Shown here piece by piece: positions 7,963 through 17,476 of a stretch of DNA of 64,000 nt (positions are counted from its first letter, which is position 1; each line of letters starts with the position of its first letter). Made by a program: the position numbers and the translations under genes. This DNA is from Cysteiniphilum halobium (lineage in GTDB: Bacteria; Pseudomonadota; Gammaproteobacteria; Francisellales; Francisellaceae), in NCBI RefSeq assembly GCF_003574425.1, contig NZ_QLIU01000049.1, positions 44,333-108,332 on the forward strand. The letters run 5' to 3'. The notes beneath the pieces were generated by a model. The model was not told where the DNA came from and made no database searches. It saw nothing but the letters and a program-made list of their open reading frames with translations.

Positions 7963-8250
7963 ATGGCAATCTCGCAGCAAGAGTTAAAGCATATTCTCAT
8001 GCTTTCAAAATTAAGAGCCAATCCAGAAGATTTGGCACAATTTGAATATGACCTGAACAATATTTTTAATCTGTTTGACAATCTGAAGTTAGTTGAAACC
8101 CGTGGGATTAACCCGATGATTTCACCTTTGCAAAGTCACTATCAAACGCGTGATGATGTACCTAAGATACAAGAAAATGCAGAGGTCTTCACACGCATTG
8201 CACCTGAGTTTTCTAAGCAGCATTTTATCGTGCCAAAAGTGATTGAATAA
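7963..8250 (+). CDS. gatC: GatC, Asp/Glu-tRNA amidotransferase subunit C
   Basis: Small 95-residue subunit that bridges GatA and GatB in the transamidation of misacylated Glu-tRNA(Gln)/Asp-tRNA(Asn). Features: ISQQELKHILMLSKLRANPED at the N-terminus, FEYDLNNIFNLFDNLK, then the conserved GINPMISPLQSHYQTRDDVP and a C-terminal FIVPKVIE that matches the family ending. First gene of a tight gatC-gatA-gatB operon (11-base gap to gatA). Its promoter may be provided by the end of the palindromic element just upstream. Confidence 0.95.
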   Translation: MAISQQELKHILMLSKLRANPEDLAQFEYDLNNIFNLFDNLKLVETRGINPMISPLQSHYQTRDDVPKIQENAEVFTRIAPEFSKQHFIVPKVIE

Positions 8251-8261
8251 GGGAGTTTTTT

Positions 8262-9713
8262 GTGAGTATATTAAAAGCATTGCGTCAGAAACTAGATGAT
8301 AAAACCATAAGCTCAGTAGAGTTAACAGCAGATTATTTAAGAGAAATAAAGCATAAAAATAAAGTATTAAATGCATTTATCGCATATAGTGAAACACAGG
8401 CTTTAGCACATGCTAAAGAAATGGATGATTTGATTGCCAAAGGTCAGATGACACTATTAACAGGTCTTCCTGTGGCACATAAAGATAATCTGTGCACTGA
8501 TGTACTCACTACGACCTGTGCCTCAAAGATATTGAGCACCTACCACTCACCTTTCAATGCAACGGTTGTTGAAAAGCTTAAAAATCAAGGCATGACATTA
8601 CTAGGCAAAACCAATATGGATGAATTTGGTATGGGTTCAACCAATGAAAATAGTTTTTTTGGCGCAGTTAAAAATCCCTATAATTTAAGTCATGTCCCTG
8701 GTGGTTCATCCGGTGGCTCGGCGGCGGCTGTTGCCGCTGGACTCACCCCATTTGCCACAGGCAGTGACACCGGAGGGTCAGTAAGGCAACCTGCAAGCTA
8801 CTGTGGTATCACTGGGATGAAACCAAGCTATGGCACTTTATCACGCTACGGTTTAGTGGCATATGGCTCGTCCTTTGATCAGGTTGGTGTATTAGCCCAT
8901 TATGCTGAAGATTGTGCTTATTTATTGCAAACCATGGTGGGAAAAGATGACAAAGATGGGACGAGTATCTCAACAGAGAAAGACTTTTTTACCAAATCGT
9001 TACAGCAAGATCTAGCAAGCCTGACCATTGGCATTGATGAGCATTTATTATCAAAACTCTCGCCTGAGGCACAAGCGCTACTACAAGACTGTATCGCTGT
9101 TTATCAAAAGCAAGGTGTGAAGATTAAAAACATTCAGTTGCCTGATTTACAAGCTGCTGTTTCAAGTTACTATGTATTGGCGCCGGCAGAAGCTGCCACG
9201 AACTTAGCGCGCTTTGATGGTGTGCGTTATGGCTATCGCAGTGCGCACGCAAATACGTTAGATGAGCTGTATATCAATAGTCGAACAGAAGGGTTTGGTA
9301 CCGAGGTTAAACGCCGAATTGTCATTGGTAACTATGTCTTAGCAGCCAGCCAGTATGATGCCTATTATCACAAAGCCCAACAAGTGCGTGCCAAATTAAA
9401 GCAAGATCTTGACATGATCTATCAAAATGTCGATATGATTTTACTGCCAACAGCAGCGACGACTGCACCAAAACTGGGTGCACAAAAAGATCCAGTGACA
9501 ACTTATTTATCAGATATGTATACATTGATTGCTAATTTAACAGGGGCACCGGCAATTTCATTCCCTATTGGACATATTGAACATTTGCCATTTGGCGCAC
9601 AACTGATGGCAAATAATTTTAAAGATCATGTATTACTACAAGCAGCCTGTACATTTCAGCGTGAAACAGCCTTTCACCTGCCACAACAATTATTAGTAGG
9701 AGTCGATGCATGA
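8262..9713 (+). CDS. gatA: GatA, Glu-tRNA(Gln) amidotransferase subunit A
   Basis: Amidase-signature enzyme (483 aa, normal length) that releases ammonia from glutamine or asparagine for transfer to misacylated tRNA. The Ser-cisSer-Lys triad is visible: Lys in GLPVAHKDN, and the glycine/serine-rich GGSSGGSAAAVAAG followed by TGSDTGGSVRQPASYCG. The start is GTG at 8262 with AAGGGAG ending 5 bases before it. The last four bases (ATGA) overlap the start of gatB, so the two are translationally coupled. Confidence 0.97.
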   Translation: MSILKALRQKLDDKTISSVELTADYLREIKHKNKVLNAFIAYSETQALAHAKEMDDLIAKGQMTLLTGLPVAHKDNLCTDVLTTTCASKILSTYHSPFNATVVEKLKNQGMTLLGKTNMDEFGMGSTNENSFFGAVKNPYNLSHVPGGSSGGSAAAVAAGLTPFATGSDTGGSVRQPASYCGITGMKPSYGTLSRYGLVAYGSSFDQVGVLAHYAEDCAYLLQTMVGKDDKDGTSISTEKDFFTKSLQQDLASLTIGIDEHLLSKLSPEAQALLQDCIAVYQKQGVKIKNIQLPDLQAAVSSYYVLAPAEAATNLARFDGVRYGYRSAHANTLDELYINSRTEGFGTEVKRRIVIGNYVLAASQYDAYYHKAQQVRAKLKQDLDMIYQNVDMILLPTAATTAPKLGAQKDPVTTYLSDMYTLIANLTGAPAISFPIGHIEHLPFGAQLMANNFKDHVLLQAACTFQRETAFHLPQQLLVGVDA

Positions 9714-11128
9714 GTTATGAAATGGTCATTGGGCTTGAGGTACATGTCCAGCTTCAAACACAAGCCAAAATATTTTCACAGGCTGCAACCTTATATGGAC
9801 AAGCACCAAACTCGCAAGTAAGCTTTCTTGACATTGCTTTACCGGGAACTTTGCCCGTGGTTAATAAAAAAGCAATCGACATGGCAGTGATGTTTGGTTT
9901 AGCCATTGATGCAACAATTTCAAAAAACAGCTTTTTCGCACGCAAAAATTATTTTTATCCAGATTTACCCAAAGGCTATCAAATCAGTCAATCGAATAAT
10001 CCGATTGTGCAAAATGGTCAGCTTGAGATTACAACGAATAAAGCCATTAAAACCATTCGCATTGAACGCGCCCATCTTGAAGAAGATGCTGGTAAATCGG
10101 TACATGATTTTATTGGCGATCAAACCGGTTTAGATTATAACCGTGCTGGTACTCCTTTACTTGAAATCGTGACACACCCGGATTTTCGCAGTGCTGAGGA
10201 AGTAGTCTGTTATCTAAAAGACCTTCATCAACTGGTACAGCATTTAGGGATTTGCGATGGTAATATGCAAGAAGGATCATTCCGTTGCGATGTTAATTTG
10301 TCGATTCGCAAACCAGGTAATGCACTTGGGACAAGGGCTGAGCTTAAGAATATTAACTCCTTTCGTTTTATCGAAGGTGCAATTCATTATGAGTATCAAC
10401 GTCAAGTCAATACCTTGGAAAAAGGTGGTATAATTACACAAGAAACACGGCTTTATGATCCTGATAGCAACGAAACACGCAGCATGCGCAGCAAGGAAAA
10501 TGCCTTTGATTATCGCTATTTCCCTGATCCTGATTTATTGCCCATCCTCTTATCTGATGAGGAAATCATGCGCATAAAATCGCAGATGCCGCTGCTGCCA
10601 AAAGTGCGACGTGAAGCATATACCAAAACGCTCAACGCTGATGAAGTCAACTTCTTAATGGATAACCCGAAAGTAGCTGATTATTACGATGCATTAACGC
10701 AAAGCATTGCACCGAAAACGGCATTTAACTGGGTTGCCGTTGAGCTACAAGCTGTTTTTAATCGTGCACAAAGCACATTTGATGCTACTTGCGTACCTGT
10801 AAAGATATTGCTTGAGCTCATCACGAGCGTTGATAAGGATGAGATCTCTTTAAAATCGGCTAAAGCCGTGTTGCAGCAATATTATGACCAACCACAAGCA
10901 ATACAAAGCATTATTGATCAACTCGGTGTGCGTCAAAGCAATGACCTTGGATTGGTTGAAAGCTTGGTTAATGAGATACTCGCCAATAACCCACAACAAG
11001 TCCAGGATTATCGCGCTGGAAATAAGAAACTCTTAAGCTTTTTTGTCGGACAAATAATGAAAAATAGCAAAGGTAAAGCCAATCCTAAGCAGGTCAATGA
11101 AATATTAAATAAGAAGTTGTATGAGTAG
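9710..11128 (+). CDS. gatB: GatB, Asp/Glu-tRNA amidotransferase subunit B
   Basis: Kinase-like subunit (472 aa) that phosphorylates the tRNA-bound Glu/Asp. The N-terminal catalytic part has YEMVIGLEVHVQL, FARKNYFYPDLPKGYQISQ, ERAHLEEDAGK, DYNRAGTPLLEIVTHPD and GSFRCDVNLS, all family signatures; the helical C-terminal tail ends NPKQVNEILNKKL as in other GatB tails. The ATGA overlap with gatA fixes the start. A full gatCAB suggests that Gln-tRNA (and perhaps Asn-tRNA) is formed indirectly in this organism. Confidence 0.97.
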   Translation: MSYEMVIGLEVHVQLQTQAKIFSQAATLYGQAPNSQVSFLDIALPGTLPVVNKKAIDMAVMFGLAIDATISKNSFFARKNYFYPDLPKGYQISQSNNPIVQNGQLEITTNKAIKTIRIERAHLEEDAGKSVHDFIGDQTGLDYNRAGTPLLEIVTHPDFRSAEEVVCYLKDLHQLVQHLGICDGNMQEGSFRCDVNLSIRKPGNALGTRAELKNINSFRFIEGAIHYEYQRQVNTLEKGGIITQETRLYDPDSNETRSMRSKENAFDYRYFPDPDLLPILLSDEEIMRIKSQMPLLPKVRREAYTKTLNADEVNFLMDNPKVADYYDALTQSIAPKTAFNWVAVELQAVFNRAQSTFDATCVPVKILLELITSVDKDEISLKSAKAVLQQYYDQPQAIQSIIDQLGVRQSNDLGLVESLVNEILANNPQQVQDYRAGNKKLLSFFVGQIMKNSKGKANPKQVNEILNKKLYE

Positions 11129-11214
11129 CTAAGCGTAAATCATATTTAAAGGTGCAAATGTATGTATCAAACATTGGACACTAATCTTCTCAATATATTG
11201 GAGTTAATTTTTTA

Positions 11215-12033
11215 ATGGACGTACAAACGATTTTAATTACAGGCTGCTCGCATGGCGGCATCGGTTATGCCACTGCAAAATATTTAAAGGCACAAGGTTA
11301 CCGTGTTTTTGCCTCCGCTAGGAATCGAGAAAACGTTGAAAAGCTCATTGCTGAAGGTTTTGAAACTTACTTGATTGATGTGTTAAATGATGCGCAAATA
11401 GATACTGCATTGGCTGATATTCTACAAAAGACGAATGGTAAATTAGATGTTGTATTTAATAATGCCGGTTATGCACAAGCCGGTGCCTTGGAAGATATTC
11501 CAACAAAATACGTCAAAGAGCAGTTTGATACCAACTTTTTTGCGCTACACAACCTGACGCGTAAAGCACTTAAAATAATGCGCAAGCAAGGGTATGGCAA
11601 AATTATCCAGCATGGTTCAGTCTTAGGGCTGGTTTCATTGAAATATCGAGGAGCATATAATACCAGTAAATACGCCATAGAGGGGCTAGTTGATTCAATG
11701 CGTCAAGAGTTAAGAGGCTCCAACATCCATATGACGATACTTAATACCGGACCGGTGACCAGTAAAATCCGAGAAAATTCAATGAAAACAGTTAAAAATA
11801 TTGAACTGAAAAATTCGGTGCATTTAAGTGATTATAAAAAACTAATATCAGGTGACCATAAACCTGTACCATTTAGCGAAGAAGCCATTTCCGTAGCCAA
11901 GGTTGTTGAGAAAATTCTTAAAGCTAAAAATCCCGCACCACGCTACAGCATCACTAAATTTACCAGTATTGCTAAGTTCTTGAAATGGATACTATCTAGT
12001 CGCGCACTTGAACGTACATTAAGTAGATTTTAA
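11215..12033 (+). CDS. Short-chain dehydrogenase/reductase
   Basis: A 272-residue classical SDR. The N-terminal nucleotide-binding motif is TILITGCSHGGIGYATAKYL, followed by NNAGYAQAG; the catalytic Ser is in IIQHGSVLGLVS and the Tyr-Lys pair in YNTSKYAIEGLVDSMRQEL. A C-terminal extension of basic and hydrophobic residues (FLKWILSSRALERTLSRF) could associate with the membrane. Substrate cannot be read from sequence; close relatives act on retinol-, steroid- or fatty-type substrates. The polytopic membrane protein gene starts 16 bases downstream, so they are likely co-transcribed and may share a lipid-type role. Confidence 0.9.
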   Translation: MDVQTILITGCSHGGIGYATAKYLKAQGYRVFASARNRENVEKLIAEGFETYLIDVLNDAQIDTALADILQKTNGKLDVVFNNAGYAQAGALEDIPTKYVKEQFDTNFFALHNLTRKALKIMRKQGYGKIIQHGSVLGLVSLKYRGAYNTSKYAIEGLVDSMRQELRGSNIHMTILNTGPVTSKIRENSMKTVKNIELKNSVHLSDYKKLISGDHKPVPFSEEAISVAKVVEKILKAKNPAPRYSITKFTSIAKFLKWILSSRALERTLSRF

Positions 12034-12049
12034 TAAAGGAACACTACCA

Positions 12050-13435
12050 ATGTCACCACAACGCGCTTTTTTGATTAACTGTATACGCCACCCAAGTATT
12101 TTATATTTCTGTATTTTGCCAGTATATGTCCCTATTCGGGCATTAGCAGAAAGCATTTCAAGCTTTAATCAAGTTTTTAAAGATGATTTTGAACGTTTAT
12201 ATTTCTTCTCAGATATGCTGATTATTGGTGCGATTTTAGGACTCATTACTTGGCTTACCATCATGCTAACTGAAAAACTGGTCAAAGACGTGAAGCAAAA
12301 GTCAGATGCCTTAACAATGGTTGGTTTCTTCTGTCCATTTTTATTGATGTTCACTACCTATATCCTGCTCTCCGGAAAATTTGGTGGTGGTATACTTTAC
12401 ATGACAATGGGAGTGCATTTCTTTTTATTATCCTATCTAGGCAATCAAGTCGTATTGCATACTAAACGTTATCAGCTTGTTGTAGAAGACTCACTTTCCA
12501 ATGAGATCAAAAACAACCTGATGTCATTTATCGTCAACACCCTTGGCATTATCGTCACCATTTTGTTTGTTGGCTTCTCTTTTTTAAATCTGCTGTTGCC
12601 TTTCACCTTGGTGACTTCGATTTGTGGTGCATGTTTTTACTACTTCCGTTTTGTGCGTGGCATTGAAACCTTCAATATACAGGTGTTTTTAAAATGTCTA
12701 CTCTCCTTTGCCATAGGCGCATTATTAGCACTGTTGTGTGGCGCATTAATGTATCGCTGGCATAATATCGCTGATGCACTTGTCATTGTCATTATTGTTT
12801 TTCTGAGTATTGCTATCGCTATCAAAACCAAGCCACGCTATATTATGTTGTGCATCAATGGTGCAAGCCAATATAGTATTGTTGTTTATGTGTTGATGTC
12901 ATCGGTACTGTTGTTTTTATTCAATGATCAATTTTCACAAATCTATCAAGCAGTTTATCCGTTAGAGCCTGTATTTTCATTAATCGTCGTGATCATTGGT
13001 TTGCGCCTTATTTTACATAAGAAAAGCCAAACAACTGATGCTAAGATACGCCAGAATATCTTTTTATTTGGTATGTTGATGTTGCCGCTATTGTGGTGTT
13101 TTTATACCATTGGCTCAGCTAATGTAGCTTGGGTATTACTTGCCGTTATTGTGTTTTTTATTATTTACGCAATTGTCGAATATGTCGTAATGTTTAGCTT
13201 AAGACAAATCATCTTCACCAATCAATATTCAAATCAAACAAATACCTTGTTAAGCACATATCTTAATATCTTATATCAAGGGTTTATTCCGGTCATTTAT
13301 TTAACTATCACCTCATTACTGCATCATTACTCAACAATGGCTTTTAAAGAAGTGTTACTATCTAGTTTACTGATACTCGTGCTATTAGTAATTGTGTTTA
13401 ATTTCATAACACAACTCTCTTTACGTAAGTGCTGA
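12050..13435 (+). CDS. Polytopic inner-membrane protein, possibly MFS-like
   Basis: A 461-residue very hydrophobic protein with about 12 predicted membrane segments, for example IIGAILGLITWLTIML, GIIVTILFVGFSFLNLLL, LVIVIIVFLSIAIAI, LPLLWCFYTIGSANVAWVLL and LLSSLLILVLLVIVF at the C-terminus. A central loop of about 30 residues (HTKRYQLVVEDSLSNEIKNN) separates segments. The size and segment count suit a major-facilitator-type transporter, but I see no diagnostic signature and no substrate. It directly follows the SDR with AAAGGA as ribosome binding site. Confidence 0.7.
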   Translation: MSPQRAFLINCIRHPSILYFCILPVYVPIRALAESISSFNQVFKDDFERLYFFSDMLIIGAILGLITWLTIMLTEKLVKDVKQKSDALTMVGFFCPFLLMFTTYILLSGKFGGGILYMTMGVHFFLLSYLGNQVVLHTKRYQLVVEDSLSNEIKNNLMSFIVNTLGIIVTILFVGFSFLNLLLPFTLVTSICGACFYYFRFVRGIETFNIQVFLKCLLSFAIGALLALLCGALMYRWHNIADALVIVIIVFLSIAIAIKTKPRYIMLCINGASQYSIVVYVLMSSVLLFLFNDQFSQIYQAVYPLEPVFSLIVVIIGLRLILHKKSQTTDAKIRQNIFLFGMLMLPLLWCFYTIGSANVAWVLLAVIVFFIIYAIVEYVVMFSLRQIIFTNQYSNQTNTLLSTYLNILYQGFIPVIYLTITSLLHHYSTMAFKEVLLSSLLILVLLVIVFNFITQLSLRKC

Positions 13436-13503
13436 TACATGCGTTGACAATTTCCACCAGTTTGACAGAATAAAATTTTCTCTATAAAACATAAGGATTC
13501 TTT

Positions 13504-13881
13504 ATGAAAGAAGTCGTCAAAACCAATAATGCACCACAGGCAATAGGGCCCTATGTCCAAGCAGTGAAAATAAATGGCATGTTATATACTTCAGGGCAAA
13601 TTGCATTAACTGCTAAAGGAGAAGTAGTTAAAGGCGATATTAAAATGCAAGCAACACAAGTAATGCACAATTTAAAAGCCGTCGTTGAAGCGGCAGGTAG
13701 CCGTATGGACAAGCTTATCAAAACGACCTGCTTTATTAAAAATATGGATGATTTTGTCGCCTTTAATGAAGTCTATGCTTCATTTTTTCAAGACATGACA
13801 CCACCGGCACGTTCATGTGTTGAAGTCTCACGCTTACCAAAAGATATATTAATTGAAGTTGAAGCAATTGCTGAAATGTAG
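13504..13881 (+). CDS. ridA: RidA family 2-iminobutanoate/2-iminopropanoate deaminase
   Basis: A 125-residue YjgF/YER057c/UK114 protein that hydrolyses reactive enamines and imines released by PLP enzymes. The family pattern is intact: APQAIGPYVQAVKINGMLYTSGQI, then TTCFIKNMDDFVAFNEVYASFF, and the substrate-binding Arg in PPARSCVEVSRLPKD, ending IEVEAIAEM. It has its own AAGGATT ribosome binding site and converges with ampG. Assignment secure. Confidence 0.95.
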   Translation: MKEVVKTNNAPQAIGPYVQAVKINGMLYTSGQIALTAKGEVVKGDIKMQATQVMHNLKAVVEAAGSRMDKLIKTTCFIKNMDDFVAFNEVYASFFQDMTPPARSCVEVSRLPKDILIEVEAIAEM

Positions 13882-13993
13882 CAACTCAACTGTATTTTGA
13901 CTCGAAAACTCAATGAGTACTTAATCAAAAACGATCCTCAATTAGATATAAAAAAGCATGTAGCAAAACGGGCTATCAAGCATCCTAAGTGTC

Positions 13994-15277
13994 CTACGCA
14001 TGTAGATTTCCCATTAGCACAATCTGCTTGCGTGCCAACCAGATGGCAAAAGTAACAATACAGCCAAGAATAAAACTTAATAAAAACAACATCTCCCAAC
14101 CCCAAATTGCTTGGACATTGCCAGCCAAAGGTCCTACTAAAACACGACCCAATGAATCAATCGAGCTTAACACTGCAAACTGTGTCGCAGAAAAGCTTTT
14201 ATTGACAAGACTCATAATCATGGCTACCAACACAGCAGTTCCCATCGCACCAACCATATATTCAATAGCAACGGAGATAACCATCAAATAATAATTTTTA
14301 CCTTCAAATGCTAACCACATATACATCAAATTGGCTACTGCCATCATAAAGCTAAATACCAAGAATGTGCGAAATAAACCAAATCCTTTGGCTAACATCC
14401 CACCGAGCACCAAACCAATAAAAGTAAATATTAAGGCATTGGTTTTATACGAGACTGCAATGGTGACTTTATCAAAGCCAAGATCAGCAAAAAAAACAGT
14501 ATTAAGAGAAAATGCCAAAGCATCACTAAACTTATAAAAAATAATAATTAAAAGCACAACAATTGCCACACCAAAACCACGACGTGTAAAGAAATCATAA
14601 AATGGCAACACAACGGCATCTGCAAATGTTTTGGGACGATTGTCAACTTTGGTTTCATAAGCTAAAAAAGTACCGATAACCGCCACAGCAAAAAACGGAA
14701 TAAGTGCTAATATTCCCTGTTGCCAGTTATTATTGAAATACTCAACCATGATCAATAGAAAGGCACCTGTGACCATCATTGCCACGCGATAACCTAATAC
14801 CGAAATGGAACTACCCAGTGCTCTTTCGTCTTCGTCTAACACTTCTGTTTGGTAAGCATTAATTGCAATATCCTGTGTTGCTGAGAAAAAGCAAATTGCC
14901 AAGGCAATACCAGCAATAATCAGCGGTGATTGTGCAGGTGAGAATTGACTCAATAAAAACACACAGACAATTAATAATAGCTGCATTAAAAAAATCCAGC
15001 CTTTGCGTCTACCAAGATATTTAAAGCTTATGCGATCAATCACCGGCGACCATAGATACTTTAGCGTATATGGCAATGCGACAAGCGATAATAAACCAAT
15101 ATCTTGAATGCTAATCCCTGATTCATGATACCAATAGGTTAATGATGACGCCGTAAGCATTAACGGCAAGCCTGACGAGTAACCCAAAATAAACATCACC
15201 AGCATTTTACGACTTTTAAATAAACCAGCAATACTGTCTATGGTCGCCGCTTTTAACTGTTGTGAAAAGTGTCCCAT
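13994..15277 (-). CDS. ampG: AmpG, muropeptide permease
   Basis: A 427-residue major-facilitator transporter that imports GlcNAc-anhydroMurNAc peptides from the periplasm. Evidence: the start LFKSRKMLVMFILGYSSGLPL followed by LPYTLKYLWSPVIDR and YLGRRKGW, and SATQDIAINAYQTEVLDEDERALG, which corresponds to the AmpG signature loop; about 12 membrane segments. It is read together with the anhydro-MurNAc kinase gene anmK directly upstream (30-base gap), which uses the sugar AmpG brings in. The genomic pairing strongly supports the muropeptide function. Confidence 0.92.
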   Translation of the reverse strand: MGHFSQQLKAATIDSIAGLFKSRKMLVMFILGYSSGLPLMLTASSLTYWYHESGISIQDIGLLSLVALPYTLKYLWSPVIDRISFKYLGRRKGWIFLMQLLLIVCVFLLSQFSPAQSPLIIAGIALAICFFSATQDIAINAYQTEVLDEDERALGSSISVLGYRVAMMVTGAFLLIMVEYFNNNWQQGILALIPFFAVAVIGTFLAYETKVDNRPKTFADAVVLPFYDFFTRRGFGVAIVVLLIIIFYKFSDALAFSLNTVFFADLGFDKVTIAVSYKTNALIFTFIGLVLGGMLAKGFGLFRTFLVFSFMMAVANLMYMWLAFEGKNYYLMVISVAIEYMVGAMGTAVLVAMIMSLVNKSFSATQFAVLSSIDSLGRVLVGPLAGNVQAIWGWEMLFLLSFILGCIVTFAIWLARKQIVLMGNLHA

Positions 15278-15307
15278 GATCCCTCCAAAATATAATGTTA
15301 TGCTGCA

Positions 15308-16411
15308 TTAACAAGCATGATAACTTCCTGATATAACATCTTTAATACTTCCTGTTGTCACCGAAAATGGTATTTTTATCTTATTTGTATGACAATAAGC
15401 AAACCAGGCAAAGGCAATCGCCTCAATCCATGCCCCATCAACACCTAAAGCATTAATGCTTTGCACATTTACATCTGGTAAATACTCTCTAAGCAATGCC
15501 AATAAGAAATCATTACGCGCACCACCACCTGCAACATAAAGCTCATGAGTATCTGCTTGATAAGCTAAAATAGCATCAGCAACTGAACGCGCCGTCAAAT
15601 GATGTAACGTTGCCTGTACATCTTGAGCACTTTCATCAGCGGATAAGTAGTCAACTAGCCATTTTAAGTTAAAATACTCAAGCCCAGTACTCTTAGGTGC
15701 GTCTTGTGCGAAATAAGGATCTTGCAGTAATTGATCCAATAGTTTTGGTAACAATACACCACCGCGCCCCCAAGCACCCTCTTGATCAAATATTTGAGCA
15801 CAGTGTTTACTGACCCAGTGATCCATCAAAGTATTACCAGGTCCCGTATCAAAGCCAATTAAAGGTTTTTGTGGATGTAAACAGGTAATATTGGCAATCC
15901 CACCTAAATTTAAAATCACCCGAGGTATCTCTTTATCAGCAAAAAAGGCTTGATGAAATGCCGGCACCAGCGGCGCACCTTGCCCACCAAAAATCATATC
16001 TTTATTACGAAAGTCATTAATCACAGAAATACCTGTAAGTGCTGTAAGCACATTACCACTGCCTAATTGAATACTAAACTTACGCGCCCCTTGTGGCTGA
16101 TGATAAACCGTCTGCCCATGGCAGCCGATTGCCACAATATCTTTTGCATTGAGATTGTTTGCTGCCAGCATTTGTTTAACGCACTGTGCATAACTTTCTG
16201 CTAATTGATAATCTAAATCACCAAAATCAAATAAGGATAACTGATAGTTTTGCGCGAAAATATCTTTAATTCTTGCTTTAATTTCAGCTGGATAGACAAA
16301 GCTTTGCTGTGCTTTGAGGCTAAATGAATCACCATTAAACGCCACGACAACACAATCAATGGCGTCCATGCTGGTGCCAGACATTATACCAATATAGTAA
16401 CTATCATTCAT
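15308..16411 (-). CDS. anmK: AnmK, anhydro-N-acetylmuramic acid kinase
   Basis: ATP-dependent kinase (367 aa) that opens and phosphorylates 1,6-anhydro-MurNAc to MurNAc-6-phosphate in cell-wall recycling. Signatures: YIGIMSGTSMDAIDCVV at the N-terminus (ATP-binding), AIGCHGQTVYHQPQG, VINDFRNKDMIFGGQGAPLVP with the catalytic Asp, and LNLGGIANIT followed by GFDTGPGNTLMD. Forms an operon with ampG. The next step (etherase MurQ, or phosphatase MupP) is not adjacent; the HAD gene next to ubiG is the local candidate for MupP. Confidence 0.97.
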   Translation of the reverse strand: MNDSYYIGIMSGTSMDAIDCVVVAFNGDSFSLKAQQSFVYPAEIKARIKDIFAQNYQLSLFDFGDLDYQLAESYAQCVKQMLAANNLNAKDIVAIGCHGQTVYHQPQGARKFSIQLGSGNVLTALTGISVINDFRNKDMIFGGQGAPLVPAFHQAFFADKEIPRVILNLGGIANITCLHPQKPLIGFDTGPGNTLMDHWVSKHCAQIFDQEGAWGRGGVLLPKLLDQLLQDPYFAQDAPKSTGLEYFNLKWLVDYLSADESAQDVQATLHHLTARSVADAILAYQADTHELYVAGGGARNDFLLALLREYLPDVNVQSINALGVDGAWIEAIAFAWFAYCHTNKIKIPFSVTTGSIKDVISGSYHAC

Positions 16412-16419
16412 CCTCTAAC

Positions 16420-16797
16420 TCACTTTTTATCTTTAACATAATTGGCAAGAGGTAGCGCAAACATACCGACAAATAATACAAGTGCAATAAAAAACAGTAC
16501 CTGCAACCACCAAGGAAAAGAAAGCATCACCTGCCAGGCATGATTAAGTTGCGATACAGTGCTTTCAAATACTTGCTTTTGTGTTGGCATATAACGTGCT
16601 GAAATCATTGAAACAGATACCAAATAAAACAACGTCACGATATACAATAGTCCATATTGCTTATAGCGTTTGATCTTAAGATGTTTTTGCTCAAGAAAGC
16701 GATTTATCTCATAATCATCATCACTTGCACAACGAGAAGTTAAGGTTTTAATCCAGAAAAATGCCAATATGACAGCATAAATAGCAAAAACAATCAT
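16420..16797 (-). CDS. Small membrane protein with two or three membrane segments
   Basis: A 125-residue protein with membrane segments at about residues 1-15 (VFAIYAVILAFFWIK), 46-66 (YGLLYIVTLFYLVSVSMI) and 96-118 (WLQVLFFIALVLFVGMFALPLA), joined by a basic cytoplasmic loop (FLEQKHLKIKRYKQ). No family recognised. It begins 4 bases after the DsbG-like gene and ends 8 bases before anmK, so it sits inside an envelope-related operon. The hydrophobic periplasmic loop and close coupling suggest a partner of the thioredoxin-fold protein, but this is only positional inference. Confidence 0.65.
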   Translation of the reverse strand: MIVFAIYAVILAFFWIKTLTSRCASDDDYEINRFLEQKHLKIKRYKQYGLLYIVTLFYLVSVSMISARYMPTQKQVFESTVSQLNHAWQVMLSFPWWLQVLFFIALVLFVGMFALPLANYVKDKK

Positions 16798-16801
16798 CTA
16801 C

Positions 16802-17476
16802 TTACCAACTTTTAGCAACGTTTTTGAGAAACACATCTACTTTCTGTTCATTCTCAACCAAGGCTGCACTATCCGCTTTTAAGGGTAGCAACGCACCACC
16901 ACTTAACCTTGCTTGACCCACACTGTTTTTGTATACCACAACAGGCACTGAATTGATTAACCCTTTTAAAATCATCATATTATGATTAAACTGCTCAATT
17001 TGTGCGTTTGTTGGATGTACCACAGGTGTAATACCACCTTCCTCTTTGGCATAATTAAAACCAGCTTCATTTTGCTTTAATGCATCAATCGGTGACTTTG
17101 CACTTAAAATTGCCATTGCTTTTAGTGGGCTTGAACGCTTAATAATACCAATCGGCACCCAGCGAATCGCTAAATTTCCTGCATTGACTTGGTTTTGTGT
17201 CGCCTCAAATAAGGCATGACAGAAAATACAATTGGGATCAAAGATCACATACATATTACGCACTGCAGTTTTTTGCCCTTGCTCAATGAAATTTGCGGTT
17301 TGCAATGCTTGATACAGTTTATCAGCCGCTGGATCGGTTGAATGCAAGTCAATCTGCTGTTTTTTGTTGACTTCTTTATCATGCGGCCCAAAAAAGTAAT
17401 AGCCACCGCCAAAAATAATAATCAACGTAACTAAAAGCAGTAATACACGTCTTACCATAAAACCAGTCCATTTCAT
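16802..17476 (-). CDS. Membrane-anchored DsbG/DsbC-like thioredoxin-fold protein
   Basis: A 224-residue protein with an N-terminal signal anchor (RRVLLLLVTLIIIFGGGYYFF) and a periplasmic thioredoxin fold. The strand YVIFDPNCIFCHAL carries the redox CIFC motif, and NSVPVVVYKN supplies the cis-proline loop, as in DsbC/DsbG-type disulfide isomerases. The N-terminal dimerisation domain of DsbC/G is reduced to about 50 residues. First gene of the minus-strand operon with the small membrane protein, anmK and ampG. Whether it isomerises or reduces disulfides is not determined by sequence. Confidence 0.8.
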   Translation of the reverse strand: MKWTGFMVRRVLLLLVTLIIIFGGGYYFFGPHDKEVNKKQQIDLHSTDPAADKLYQALQTANFIEQGQKTAVRNMYVIFDPNCIFCHALFEATQNQVNAGNLAIRWVPIGIIKRSSPLKAMAILSAKSPIDALKQNEAGFNYAKEEGGITPVVHPTNAQIEQFNHNMMILKGLINSVPVVVYKNSVGQARLSGGALLPLKADSAALVENEQKVDVFLKNVAKSW

